DNA of 64,000 nucleotides from Rhodamnia argentea (Eukaryota > Streptophyta > Magnoliopsida > Myrtales > Myrtaceae). The notes beneath the pieces were generated by a model. That model saw only the letters and a program-made list of their open reading frames with translations. It was not told where the DNA came from and made no database searches. A program made the position numbers and the translations under genes. The DNA lies in assembly GCF_020921035.1 (NCBI RefSeq), contig NC_063157.1, forward strand, positions 24,259,015 to 24,323,014, written 5' to 3'. Below, one piece after another: positions 33,812-45,109 of this stretch (position 1 is its first letter; the number at the start of each line of letters is the position of its first letter).

Positions 33812-36655
33812 ATGGCGGGACCTTCTTCGAGAGAGCCGCAGCTAACGATAGCGGCGTCCTCGATGTTCCCGGGGTTCAGGTTCTCGCCGACCGACGAGGA
33901 GCTCATATCGTTCTACCTCAAGAAGAAGCTCGACGGCAGCGAGGAGAGCGTCGAGGTCATCTCCGAGGTCGAGATTTGCCGCCACGAGCCCTGGGACCTT
34001 CCAGGTTGGTCTGGTCCTAATTGAACATCTCTGACTAATTTGCGATGTGATCAATCGTTTTCTGCAAGTACTGCGCATTTCCATTACGTTGCAAGAAGTT
34101 TTTAAGCGTTCCTCATGCATGACTTCTTGATGCTAGTGTGAGTTTTTTTGTAAACTCCCACGAGAACCATCGTCTTGGTAGGATGTACAGGAGCCACCAA
34201 TCTTGACCCTGGGTCGCATTATGTCCTGTGTTTCTCCGTTCAGTGTTGATTCGATCAACGTTATTGCGGTTCGAGCAGAGAGTAGATTGATGTATAGGCT
34301 CGTTACTCAATGAATTAGCACTTCTAAACTAGTCTGACGAAGCCAAGAAACTGTGGTTCTCCGGTGAAGCAACTGGCGAGGAAAGGAAGGAGCTTTATGT
34401 CTTATAATGTTGCACAATGTTTTTGACCCATGATGCAACCTTTTACCTTTGTCGAGGTTTTAATGCGGGAGCAGGTGAAGATGGAGCTTCGGAATCTTTC
34501 CCCGTTGATGACCCGATTGCGGGTCTGATCAGTATCGAACTCTGTTTTCCATCTTCTTGTGAAAAGTTGATGTTGGCTCTCTTCAAGTTATGTTATAGCT
34601 GTAAAAGATCTTACAACATTGTGTGCCTCTTTATCGTCAGTTAGTGCCCTGTCTTTCGCGATGTAACCTTAATTGGCAGAATGGCATATGTTCAAGAACT
34701 ACAGACGTGCGGAGGAGCAGGCTCGTTTAGCATTTCAAATATATTTGTCGATGGCGGAGAGGATAGTTGATATCCAGAGTAGGTGCACTTTTAAGATAGA
34801 CTGCGACCCATGGTTTAGTAAAAAGAGGAGTTTCCAGATAGATGGTGGTTGCCTCTGGGGTTCACTATCGTTGGAAACTTGGAAGTGGGAATCTCCTCCC
34901 GGGAGTGTCGTGTTGAATGATAAGAGAGCGATCGTGTTTTTCTTCTTGCTCTGTGTATGCTATGTATAAAGACTAAAGAGAAGTGCGTAATTTTAAACGA
35001 TCTTGGTGAGGTCGTTCCGGAGCATATAAGGGGTAAGCAATGAGGGAACAAAAAGTTTACATAGTCTGCATATTTACTGTAGGGAAGATGAAATGCATAA
35101 GTGTAGCCGGGAATTAGGAAGCTACCGGCATATAGTCTCAGGTCATCTTCGTAGTTCGATTCTAGGCATACTCAGGGTATAATATATGTTCTGTTCGATT
35201 GGCAAGGCATATTCAGAAATGGAATTATGCTTGTCCAGTCGTCAATATGAATGCTTTGCTTTATCAATGACTAATGACTGCCAGTTTACTATTGAACAGC
35301 GAAATCCATCATCCGGTCAGAAAACGAGTGGTTCTTCTTTTCGGCTCGCGGAAGGAAGTACCCAAATGGAATGCAAAGTAGGCGAGCGACCGAACTTGGG
35401 TACTGGAAGGCCACAGGCAAGGAGCGCAATGTCAAGGCTGGTTCCAGAGTGATTGGTACTAAAAGGACTCTAGTTTTCCATTTGGGCCGTGCGCCGAAAG
35501 GTGAAAGAACGGAATGGATCATGCACGAGTACTGTATGGATGGGAAGTCGCAGGTAATATATATCACAAGACTTGGCAGCCTGAACTCTGATGTTGTATT
35601 TGCTCATTGATCGAATGGCCTCTTTAACTACTTTTAAGGTTCTTGAACAAATTTCTCCATATGTTTTCAAGAATATAGCTAATTTGACATGTTGTAGTAC
35701 CAAACTTCTCAAAATCAGGATGATTAAAACCACTGTTTGACCAAGTATTCTATGATCGGGTTACTGTGAATTTCCAGGATTCTGCAGTCATCTGCCGCCT
35801 TCGCAGGAATACCGAGTTCCGGATTAACGACAGCTCGAATCAGGCTTCTCCGAGTCAAAGGGAGCTTTCTTCTGTTGATAATAGAAACCATGTTATGTCC
35901 GAGGGCGGCATTGATGGGACAACTCTGTCTCAAGCCGTGGAAGGCTTCACAAGGAGGTGCCCGAGCAGTTACGACTCTCATTCTGTTGAGCAGATGGACT
36001 CGGCATCCGAATCCAACCAAAACTTACCAAACGAAGGGACGATGACAGAGTCTGCCATCCGCCAGAAGGTTAGTTGTCGATTCAAGTCCCATCTTTTGAG
36101 TGCTGAAGCTTTCGATCGCTGCGGCCTTTGTTTTCCACACAGCATGATATGGAGTTGCCCGATACGAAATTTCAGGACACTGACGACGATGAAGATTTCT
36201 TTGCGGACATACTGAAAGATGACATAATCAACCTAGACGGGTCCGCAGTTTCCACAGTGCCCCCTTCCCTGCCTGTGGAGTCCCGTCAACTGGAGGCCGA
36301 GTGGAGATCTCAAGAGTCGATTGAAGCATTCCTGTCTCAAGTCCTCAACTTCCCGACCGAGCCAGTCCAAAGAATCAACCCCAGAGCAGCGGAACAATTG
36401 ACAATGTCAGCACTAGAGGGATTAGAGCTGAACAAGGAATACTCTGCCAACAAGGACAAAGAACCAAGCGACAAGCAATCGCCGACATGCATCTTCACAA
36501 CCATCGTTGCCGGGAAAACATTCGGTCGCCGGTTTTCGTCCGCGGTGCTACTGATTGCGGTTCTTGCGGGGTTGCTGGTGTTCCTGCTGGGGGGGTACCC
36601 GCGAGTGAAAACGATCATGCGGGACATCGCATTTTACGTTAACTTTTGGAAGTAA
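33812..36655 (+). CDS. NAC089: Membrane-tethered NAC transcription factor (NAC089/NTL8 group)
   Basis: Four exons: 33812-34004, 35300-35553, 35778-36068 and 36143-36655. Phases fit and the product is 416 aa. The NAC domain spans residues 19-143: subdomain [19 protein letters not shown], then [59 protein letters not shown] and HEY. The linker is acidic and Ser-rich, with [17 protein letters not shown] single hydrophobic helix at about 379-397 ([17 protein letters not shown]) ends near the C-terminus, as in NTL proteins that sit in the ER or other membranes until released by proteolysis or alternative splicing. In Arabidopsis, NAC089 and NTL8 act in stress, sugar and flowering/germination control. 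At 416 aa it is longer than those two (about 335-340 as I recall). The first intron (about 1.3 kb) is large. Confidence 0.92.
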
Positions 36656-36924
36656 ATGTATGTTGGTGCGTTTCAATCGGGTTTTTCTTGTGCGAGATGG
36701 AAATGATGCCGGATGATCATTTGGTGTCTCGAAGGAGTGATCATGTATAGCAAAAAGGTGGGTTAGCGAACGCCCTTATGATCATTTGAATATGTCGATA
36801 TTAAGCATGTAAGATAACTAGTTTTATTACCCGTGTAGAAAGAAGCCAATATATTTCAAATAGTATAATAATTATGCTTGTATAAAAAAGGCTCCTTTTG
36901 CGAGTGGCATACTTTCGGTTATTA

Positions 36925-37185
36925 AATTTAGGGATAAGTAGAAGTCTTAAAACTTGTCACGAAAATTCAATTGAGCTTTAAAACTTTCAAAAACAACAAT
37001 CTATAGAATGACTTGATTGGATCAATTTGATCGGTTTTAAGATTTGATTGCATGTTTTAAAAGTTTTGGGATTCAATTGCATTTTCGTAAGAAGGTTGAG
37101 GACTTAACTGTAATTATTGAAAGTTTTGGAATTAAATTATATTTTTGTGAAAGTATTAGGACTTTTAATGCAATTATTCCTTGTT
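36925..37185. mobile_element. Small foldback element downstream of the NAC gene
   Basis: The left arm (AAGTCTTAAAACTTGTCACGAAAATTCAATTGAGC) and right arm (reverse complement AAAGTCCTAATACTTTCACAAAAATATAATTTAATTCC) are imperfect inverted repeats with AAAACTTTCAAAA words between them. Non-coding. Confidence 0.55.
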
Positions 37186-37479
37186 TTTAACTTTTGCATT
37201 TGTAATAGCAAAGTAAGTGATGACCATAAATTTATAAGAGGAGAGAAGAAAAGAAGTGTTTAGGCCATCTTTTTTGTTCCAAAGGGATTAGTTGATGACA
37301 ATAGAGTCAAAGACAAGTTTAGTCTGCGACTAAGAAACTTCGACAATATTGCTTTAGATCAACGTCTATGTACACACGATGAATAGACTCTAAAAGGACA
37401 CGTATGAATTTAATAAGCACTTAAGGACAAAATCATGAATTACGAGATATTTGTTCGAAAAGTATTAAACCTATAAGAC

Positions 37480-37975
37480 AGCGCGGACAATTTAATTATA
37501 ATATTTTTGATCAATTTAGTTATCAACTTTTTAAAAATTTTGGTGTTTTATATTTTTTCCTTTTTTTAACTATTTATCTTCCCGAAAGAGCAAGTGCCAC
37601 TAGGCGAGGACCTACAAGCCCTCGTTAGCCACTATATTAGGGCTGTGAAGCCCTTGTCGAAATCTGGATTGTCTGTCTCGATGTTTTTTTTTTTTATTCT
37701 ACATTTTGTAGTGAAAGTAGCTATATCTTAATGGGCATTTTGTCATGAACCTCGTTGATTTTATATATATATATATGCTGGGCTTGTTTGGCAGTCGAGA
37801 ACAATTTTGTAGATCGAGCGATGACTTCACCTAGTCACTAAAATATAATTAAAAATATCTATGTCAGCACCAACCGTGCTATGTAGATGGATAACATTCA
37901 CGTTAGCAAAATTCGATCAAAATTGATATGATGGACTTGATTGGTATCAATGTAATATATTTATAACTTTCTTTT
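37480..37975. mobile_element. Degenerate foldback element, family 1
   Basis: It contains AATTTAATTATAATATTTTTGATC on the left. On the right are CAGCACCAACCGTGCTATGTAG, ATTCACGTTAGCAAAATT and GGACTTGATTGGTATCAATG, which match family 1 sub-terminal words. The (TA)n run at 37762-37774 lies inside. Confidence 0.45.
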
Positions 37976-38079
37976 CTATTTTTCTCCTATTATATAGCAT
38001 TGGAAGCAATATAGTAAAAATAATATTTCGTGTATGCGCTTGCCTGCTCTACTATTGATATTAATAATGGGGATGATTG

Positions 38080-38540
38080 GGGAAAATTTTCGACAAAAGT
38101 TTTAAACATATTTATCAATTCAGTTATAAATATTTTAATTGTGTTAATTTAGTCATAAATATTTTACATTTATGTCAATTGAGTCCATCCGGTAGATTTT
38201 GACCAAAAATCACAGATATAAACGCTAATCGTCCTATGTGGCACAACCAACTCTGACTTGGACATTTATTTATTTATTATTTTTCTTTTCCTTACTCTTT
38301 TTTGATTGAGGGTTGGGGACCCTCAATCAAAAAAAGTAACTAAAAGAAAAAAAGACAAAAAAAATTAAAAGTCTAGAAAATTAAAAAAAAAATGTCTATG
38401 TCAACATTGATCATGCTACGTAGGACGACCGATGTCCACCTCGGCGATTTTTGGCTAAAATTTATCGGATGGACTTAATTGACACAAATTCAAAATATTT
38501 AGATCAAATTAATGTAATTAAAATGTTTATGGCTGAGTTA
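38080..38540. mobile_element. Foldback element, family 1
   Basis: The left half (ATTTATGTCAATTGAGTCCATC, TGACCAAAAATC, CGTCCTATGTGGCA) is mirrored in the right half (TGCTACGTAGGACGACCGATG, TGGCTAAAATTTATCGGATG, GACTTAATTGACACAAATTC). The centre is a T-rich then A-rich stretch that can also pair (GATTGAGGGTTGGGGACCCTC). No coding content. Confidence 0.65.
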
Positions 38541-39631
38541 ATAATAATGTATTAGGTTTACGAGGCCCTTTTCCTGAGATGATGTTTCCGGATTGAGCCA
38601 ATTTTGATTCTCGGATCACACCAGTTCCAAAAAGCAAAATCCAATGACCCGACCCGCTTCCTCGTCTCAACTGCACCGCACAGAAAACTAAACCAAGGCG
38701 GAATCGTAAGAGAAGCAGAAGTCGTTGGCTGGAGGGGAAGTTCAACATATGCTGGTGGAGTGCTCCAAGTGGCTGGAGTCGCCGCGATGTTGCTCGATCG
38801 ATCGTGAACTCGTGCTCCTCCTGCAGTCGCACATCGATTCGGTAATCGCAATCTGCTTCGACTCCTCGTCTTTTTCCATCCCTTTCGTTGCGTTTGCCGC
38901 GTCGTGTCGATCGAGATCAGCGCTTTCTTTCGTTGCTTTGAATTGACGAGTGTTGCTCTGCTCCGAAATGAAGCCCAGGACGGGCGATTTTTGCTCAAGT
39001 TTGAAGCGTCAATTGACTGTGGAAGTCGATTCCTGCTTAATTTCTTTGCTCTCCCCGTGAATTGCTTCGGAGAATTTTTCTTCTTTTGTTTTTTTTTCAC
39101 CTATTTTTCCCGTCAATTGGTGCTTCTTCGTCCCGTACAATGGTGCATTGCCTTCGACGTCATTCTTTTGTTGGCGTTTATCTTGAGAAGTTGAAAATCG
39201 GGAATGAACAAATGGCTCTCTAGTTGCTCAATCTTGTCTTTTTGGTCGAAAGACATGATCAAGGCTCTTTGCACCTTCATTGAACTTTGTGTGTTTCTCA
39301 TGGCAAAATAAACATGGGTTTTGTTTTCTTGAGCTAGGTTTTGGCTTGCGTTGTATTTCGTTCACCTGTTGGTTGCATTAAGGAGTACCTTTAAGTAACG
39401 ATTCTCGATTAATTTTGATTTTCGGAAAACAAGGACTCGCTTTTGGTGTTTGCTTTGTGTTCCTGCCCTTGCTAATTCTGATATTTGACTGGCGGAAGTC
39501 TGGGATAGTAGCGAGAGAGGAAGTTCCTAGTTTTTTTACTGTTGAAGTTGCTATTACCCTGTGTATTCTTGAAAGTATTCAGGTCGTTCTGGTTAAAAGT
39601 TAATTTGCAGGTTTCATGAAACTTTGTGACG

Positions 39632-41645
39632 ATGCCCCGTCCCTTGTTGCTCGCCTTTCTGTTGCTAGTCCTCATTTTCACTTCCCAGTTTGAGTGGAAG
39701 CAACCCCTTGTGACCGACCTTGAAAACACTCTGAGCATCGCCCAGAAGCAATCCCGAGTTTCAGTGAGGCGAGAAGCTGTAAAAGAGAAGGTAGTTGTTT
39801 CCCTTATTCAAGTTTAATATATCGCTGCTGAGTCTTTTCCCTGCATCTGCTGTCTGTTTCTGAGTTGATTCTATATGCTTGGAATGGAGCCATGCTTAAT
39901 CGAAGCCTCTCAGTCATGCCAGTAATTTGAAGTTTGTTTTTTCTGCCTTTCATTGGGTTTTCCTTTTTGCTGCCTGTTGTCCTATCTTCGGATGGGTTTG
40001 GTTCAGCATTCCCAAGAGGCTTTCAGCCTGTAAAGCCCATTGGGAGAATGCTGAAATATTTGGTTCAGTTTTAAGCCAGCATTTGACCAAATGCTAAGAG
40101 ATTTTTTTCCTTCCAAAACTAACCTTATCAATTCCCTGTATTTTCGATTTTGCCCCCCTTTTTTACTGTCTATTTTCCTCGCCGGTCTGGCAATGGGTAA
40201 TTTTTTTAATTAAAAATTAAAAAATTGCATTCAAAGCCCCTTTGGAATATTGTTTTTACCAAACACCATTTTACCCAAAGCCCATTTTCAAATGAGATTT
40301 TACCAAACGCAATTAGCATTTTCCTAAACCTCTTTAGATTGAAGGCATTTGCATTTCCCTAAAGCTCATTTCAAATGCTGAATCAAACCCACCTTAATCA
40401 GTATGTGATGGCCATTAAAATGAAGATAGATAAATAATGTATGACATTGTAATGCACATCATTCTATGTACCAGTGATTTATGTTGTTCTGCAGTTTTTT
40501 TAGTAGGCTTCTACTTCACCTTATAGAATCCGTGCAATGTCTGTTTTATTGATATTGATGCACCATCTTGCTCCAGTTAAGTGGATACTCAACATTATCT
40601 TCTTGTAGTCTCTCTCATCCCAGCTTTCAGGCAGATGTCCTTGTTTCTTCCATCTCTTTTGCTAGTCAGTCTTTTGTAGCCTGGACTATTCTTGGGTCAG
40701 ATGCTGATAACTTGTGTATCTGGCCCCATACTTGCGAATGACTGAACCAACTAAATCATGTCTCCCTTTGCTCCTCGGAATGTGGTTATTTCCATGTCAG
40801 ATGTACCCTAAAAATTGCATCTTCTGTTTATTTCATGGGGATGCTTTGGCCGTGGACCTCAATTGTAATGGCAGGTTTGTAAAGAAAGTGTCATCGATAG
40901 GGATTAAGTTTAATTACAAATAGTTTGTTTGAAGATAACAGAAGGAATTCTACTCTGAAGAATCGTTACAGGTGGAACATGGACTTTTCCTCAACCGTGC
41001 TTAGAAAGTCAGCCTTTTTTAATCTGTTGGCAAACTTTTCGGTGAAGCTGATTTTCTTGAAGAAAAAAACCAACCAGTTTGTGGTTGGGAAAGATCTCTG
41101 CTCCCCTTGAAAAATTTAAAATCGGGAGATTTCTCCACAAGAAGAAACTTCTCCAAGCTTAACTCAGTTTTTCCCACATTTGACCAATCACCAAATTTCA
41201 ACTGCTCGAAGCTCTTTTCTTTTCCGCTTCTGTCATCTAGCAGAGAAACTTATTCAGTCCCAAATTAATTGCTATTTGGTCTCAAAAAGTGGTTGATTTT
41301 TTTATTTTATTTTTTTGAGTATTCGCTGAAGCGGCGGTTCTATCAAATGGGATTGTTCTATCACCTCTCCATTTCACTTTCGTGTCATCTGGACATCAAT
41401 CTGCTACTTTGCCGCTGACTTACAGATACCTTCTAGTCCTTGCTTTGCTTTGTAATTGTGGTTATCGTTCCCTTTTGCAGATCATCATATCGCAAGAGCA
41501 ACGCATCCAGAAACTGTACGAGCTTGTCCGGAGCCTTAAGGAGCAGCTGTCACAATGTAGGAGCAGTAAGACAAGAAATAGCACCACTATCCCTCTACCT
41601 GAACATTTTATCGAACTCGAACAAAAGCAGCCTCTAGAGGATTAG
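39632..41645 (+). CDS. Small membrane-anchored coiled-coil protein
   Basis: Two exons, 39632-39790 and 41481-41645, in phase 0 with GT/AG borders, encode 107 aa. Residues 4-20 are a hydrophobic segment (PLLLAFLLLVLIFTSQF), either a signal anchor or an uncleaved transmembrane helix near the N-terminus. The rest is hydrophilic with heptad spacing (LENTLSIAQKQ, then EQRIQKLYELVRSLKEQL), suggesting a short coiled coil. A non-coding first exon near 38780-38841 (donor at CG|GTAATCG) and acceptor at 39610 (TTGCAG) probably give a spliced 5' UTR. I do not recognise a named family; by position it could match At5g22280 in the Arabidopsis block. The 1.7-kb intron holds a MITE. Confidence 0.6.
39993..40391. 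mobile_element. MITE-like element inside an intron
   Basis: The termini TGGGTTTGGTTCAGCATT (left) and AATGCTGAATCAAACCCA (right) are inverted repeats with a single mismatch in 18. Inner words CAAATGCTAA, AAAGCCCATTTTCAAATG and ATTTCCCTAAAGCTCATT repeat in both orientations. No target-site duplication is certain. It lies within the intron of the small coiled-coil gene. Confidence 0.8.
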
Positions 41646-44600
41646 GTGAGAACTTCCACATCTGCGAATTGTAAGGAAAAGCTCTCGGTTGTTTGCTAAT
41701 CCTTTCCAACTTAAGTCGATTCTCTTCACAGGATAAGTTTCTCTGAGAACCTCAAGCAAAGCAAGCAATGGTGATTTTCTTAGTCTTCACCGAAGTCCAG
41801 CTTTGCGGCCAATGTAATTGGTAGTGTAAAAATAGAAGCTTCAAACAATCCTAGTTGTCAAACTGGAATGCTCTGGCGATTCTTTAGATTAGATCAGGAA
41901 GAGAGTGGTTGATGATGTAAAGGTGTGCATGAAAACATTAGATACATTCATAATTAATTGACACATGTAAGCATTTATGTGGAGCACCTATCTATATCTA
42001 GCTAGATCCAAATTAAGCGTATTTAATGAATACATTAGGTAGAAAATAGCAATTAAGACGACAGATTCGGGATGGCTTGGAAATTTCACCATGAAAGCAA
42101 TGGCAATTTAGTCATCTTCCCAAATCCGATTAGACCGGAGCCCCTTTCATTGCTTTGGCATCATCATCATTCAATATGTGGATTGTGGCTCTTTTTCTTT
42201 TCTTTGGAAGTTATTGGATACCAGAAACCGCCTGCCATTCACTTCTTCCGCCACGATCCGCTGGTGAGTGACGGAGACATTCGACAAATGTCATCTTTCC
42301 CCTGTCCACCATGATTTTAAGAAGAACATGCTCTCTCGGGACGCTATTGAACTCCGTGGGCTTAACAACTAGAGTACACCACACCATCACTTTAATTGAC
42401 TTGGAGCCCCATAATTAATGGGTCACCCGTCTCTCTTTACTTCTCTTCCTTCTTGAGAATTCATTTTGGTTAACACGCATTGAAGTCTCTGACAGTGGCC
42501 CTCGGACATCTCGTGTCTTGAAGCGAGACGGAGGAGGATAAGAGAAGAAGAAGCAGAAGAAGAAGGAAGAAGATGGTGATGTTATTTCATTAATTCCGCT
42601 CTGAACATCACCTAATTGTTCGGCCACCTTTATTAATGACCTTCTCTATTCAATGGCCACCTGGGCAACTATGTTGAGTCAGCCTCTTTAGCATTTAGAC
42701 AAGTCCGTTACCCGTGTTATTGCTTCCGTTCCTTACGGACACGGCAATGACTATCTGGATATGGTGTTACAACTTCCAGTGAGCCACGGCGAAACTCGGA
42801 TTAAGGTGGGGTGAGATGATAACTTTTGGGACATACTAGCTCGGTCACGATAGTAGAAAGGATTACGCAGCACACCCAACGGCTGAGGGGCGGTCCATCA
42901 TCGTCGGGTACTATGGCTACAAATTGGAGGACCCGATCCTGCTGTATCTGTCTTCAAATGTGAATCTAAACGTGTAATCCAACTTTTTATATTGGCCCCT
43001 TTGGTTGGTATGTCTTTCTAAGAGTCATAACTAGCTGCTCCATTTTTGAACCAACACAAGTACGAATTGCACGTCTGTAAAGTCTCCAAGTTGCATGAAC
43101 TAATGATGTTTCCAACATCAACAGGTACACGATTTGAATCAGTCCTCGCTGAGCTCGGCTTCGACCGGGATGATGACGTAAGCCCTCCGTTGACCTGACG
43201 TCACTGGCTTCTGCATCTCTCCCCCAGTCCCATTGTTTCCTTCGTTGTCGGAGCGGGAAGATAACATCTCTCAGCCTCGAAAAGATCCTCTCTTTCCCCA
43301 CCTTTTGTGGAGCTTTAATGGAGTAGTTGAATTTCCCGCTGCCCAGAAGTGGTGGACTCATACTGAATCATAAATAACAACTACATGAATCGAACATGCA
43401 CATGATGCCTTAATGGCCACCTCTGTTCCTCGCCATTTCATTGATGACTTCGCTCTGTCCGATCACTTCTCCGGCAACGCACAGCTTCCAGACTAATCAT
43501 CAGCCTTGCACGGTACTACGCGATCGCGGGTCATTCGGCAGCAACCGCAGCTGTTGCATTGAAGGGTCCTGCGCGGCAATCTTCGAGAACTCCTAAACCG
43601 TGTCCGTTGATCGTAGGTGTATTTGTGGGCGCCCAATGAGAAAAGGGGCTCCGACAGAAACTTTGATGGACATTTAATTGCGTCCTTAATCTCTTTGGCT
43701 ACTGGCTTAGATTAACTTTAACGATAGGTAGCTTGTCACATACACAGGTCACCTGACAAACACCCGTCCACATGAAATTTTCGTTTACATCGAGGGGGGG
43801 AATTTATCGTGACATCGCGAGTAATATGCATTCGCCCGGCTAACTAGCCAATAAAACACCGCCCTCTACGAATCTATCTCGTCCGACCCACCATAAAATC
43901 ACGTACGCATTCAATAAAAAGGCTCGGCTTCAACAAGCCTATCCAATTTATTTTTCCACGAGGCAAGACTGTAGGATTAGCTTTCCATCTAAACTCGAAC
44001 CGTGAAGCTTTAAATGCCTTGCAGACTTGTTATAACAGCAGCAGTTAGGTTAAGTTGGTTAACTAAATTGTCATGGACATGAACACACCAACTCTCCCAA
44101 TAAATGAGTGAAGGCAATCGAGTCGATCCTAGCAACTTTTTTTTCCACATTAAGAAAAATTTTCCAGCCTTTTGTTGTGCTTCGTAGCTCTCTTCCACCC
44201 ATTATGTGTCCTCTCAAATTTATTTCATTCCAATCCCACCTTCTCTCTTTCTTGCCCTAATTCCTATTACCCTCCTTTCCTACCCACAATTAATAGGCTG
44301 TGAGAGAACCTCTCTCTCTCCCCCCCTCTATGCACGGCATTATAAATTGCTTTACAAATCTCTTTGGCAACTCCAACATGGCTACATGATCAGCAACTCC
44401 AATCCCCTTTCTTCTCTGGTCTTAATCCCGGATCGTGTTCTTTTGAGAAGAAACTAGCTCTTCGACTCGAGGTGAGTATCATATCCGGACGTTTCGCGAA
44501 TCTATCTGATTGCTGTTTTACCCGAGTAACGTTTATTGAAATATCTCAAAGTCCAGGGCGTAGCATCGCCCTCTCTCTCTCTCTCTCTCTTTTAAGTTTT

Positions 44601-44734
44601 CGAATTTACATGACATGTTTCGCGAGCGTTGTTAGCTTTTGTTGTTTCCCTAAGCGTATGGAATATTTTACCTTTTAAGGTGAAGTCTAAGAGGGGAGAT
44701 ATTGCTGAGAAAGAAGCTTGGTACAGCTTCCAAG
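41646..44734 (+). promoter_or_regulatory. Intergenic space and probable spliced 5' leader of the GIR1-like gene
   Basis: No coding gene is supported between 41646 and 44300. A TATA-like TATAAATT lies at 44341-44348. A leader exon probably ends at 44471 (CTCGAG|GTGAGT) and resumes at 44680 after TTTTAAG. The intron between them contains a (CT)n tract (44571-44590). Further upstream, two TGACG words flank a TTGACC at 43174-43203 (see finding). Confidence 0.4.
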
Positions 44735-45109
44735 ATGAGCGGCCGAAGTGCAAAGAGCCCCGGGCTAGAGCTGAGGCTGAACTTGTCACCACCAAGAGCT
44801 GATGGCCGGTACCATCTCCAAGCGAAGGACTCCCCGAAATCATCGACATCGTCGCCTTCCTCGTGCGAGAGCTCATGCGTCTCCTCCTCGTCAGCTGGGC
44901 TCGAAGAGAACCACAACAGCAACAGCAACAACACCGGCGACGATCCTCGGCCGGCTGTGGCCACTTCGATGGTGGTCGTGGGCTGCCCCCGATGCCTCAT
45001 GTACGTGATGCTGTCCGAGGTCGACCCCAAGTGCCCGAGGTGCAAGAGCTCCGTCCTGCTCGACTTCGTCGGCGAAGACAACCACTCCACCAAGAAGAAC
45101 AGGGTCTGA
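44735..45109 (+). CDS. GIR1: Small EAR-motif zinc-ribbon repressor (GIR1/GIR2-like)
   Basis: A single exon of 124 aa. Residues 11-17 read LELRLNL, an LxLxL EAR motif that recruits TOPLESS-type corepressors, followed by SPPR. After a serine-rich spacer with an acidic/Asn patch come two Cys pairs, C84-x2-C87 and C100-x2-C103 (CPRC...CPRC), a small zinc-ribbon. This layout matches the GLABRA2-interacting repressors GIR1/GIR2 (At5g06270, At3g11600), which act with GL2 in root-hair and epidermal patterning. It is probably nuclear. An upstream in-frame ATG at 44702 would add 11 residues, but the conserved MSGRS..LELRLNL start favours 44735. The exact orthologue is uncertain; At5g22270 would be expected by position. 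Confidence 0.8.
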   Translation: MSGRSAKSPGLELRLNLSPPRADGRYHLQAKDSPKSSTSSPSSCESSCVSSSSAGLEENHNSNSNNTGDDPRPAVATSMVVVGCPRCLMYVMLSEVDPKCPRCKSSVLLDFVGEDNHSTKKNRV

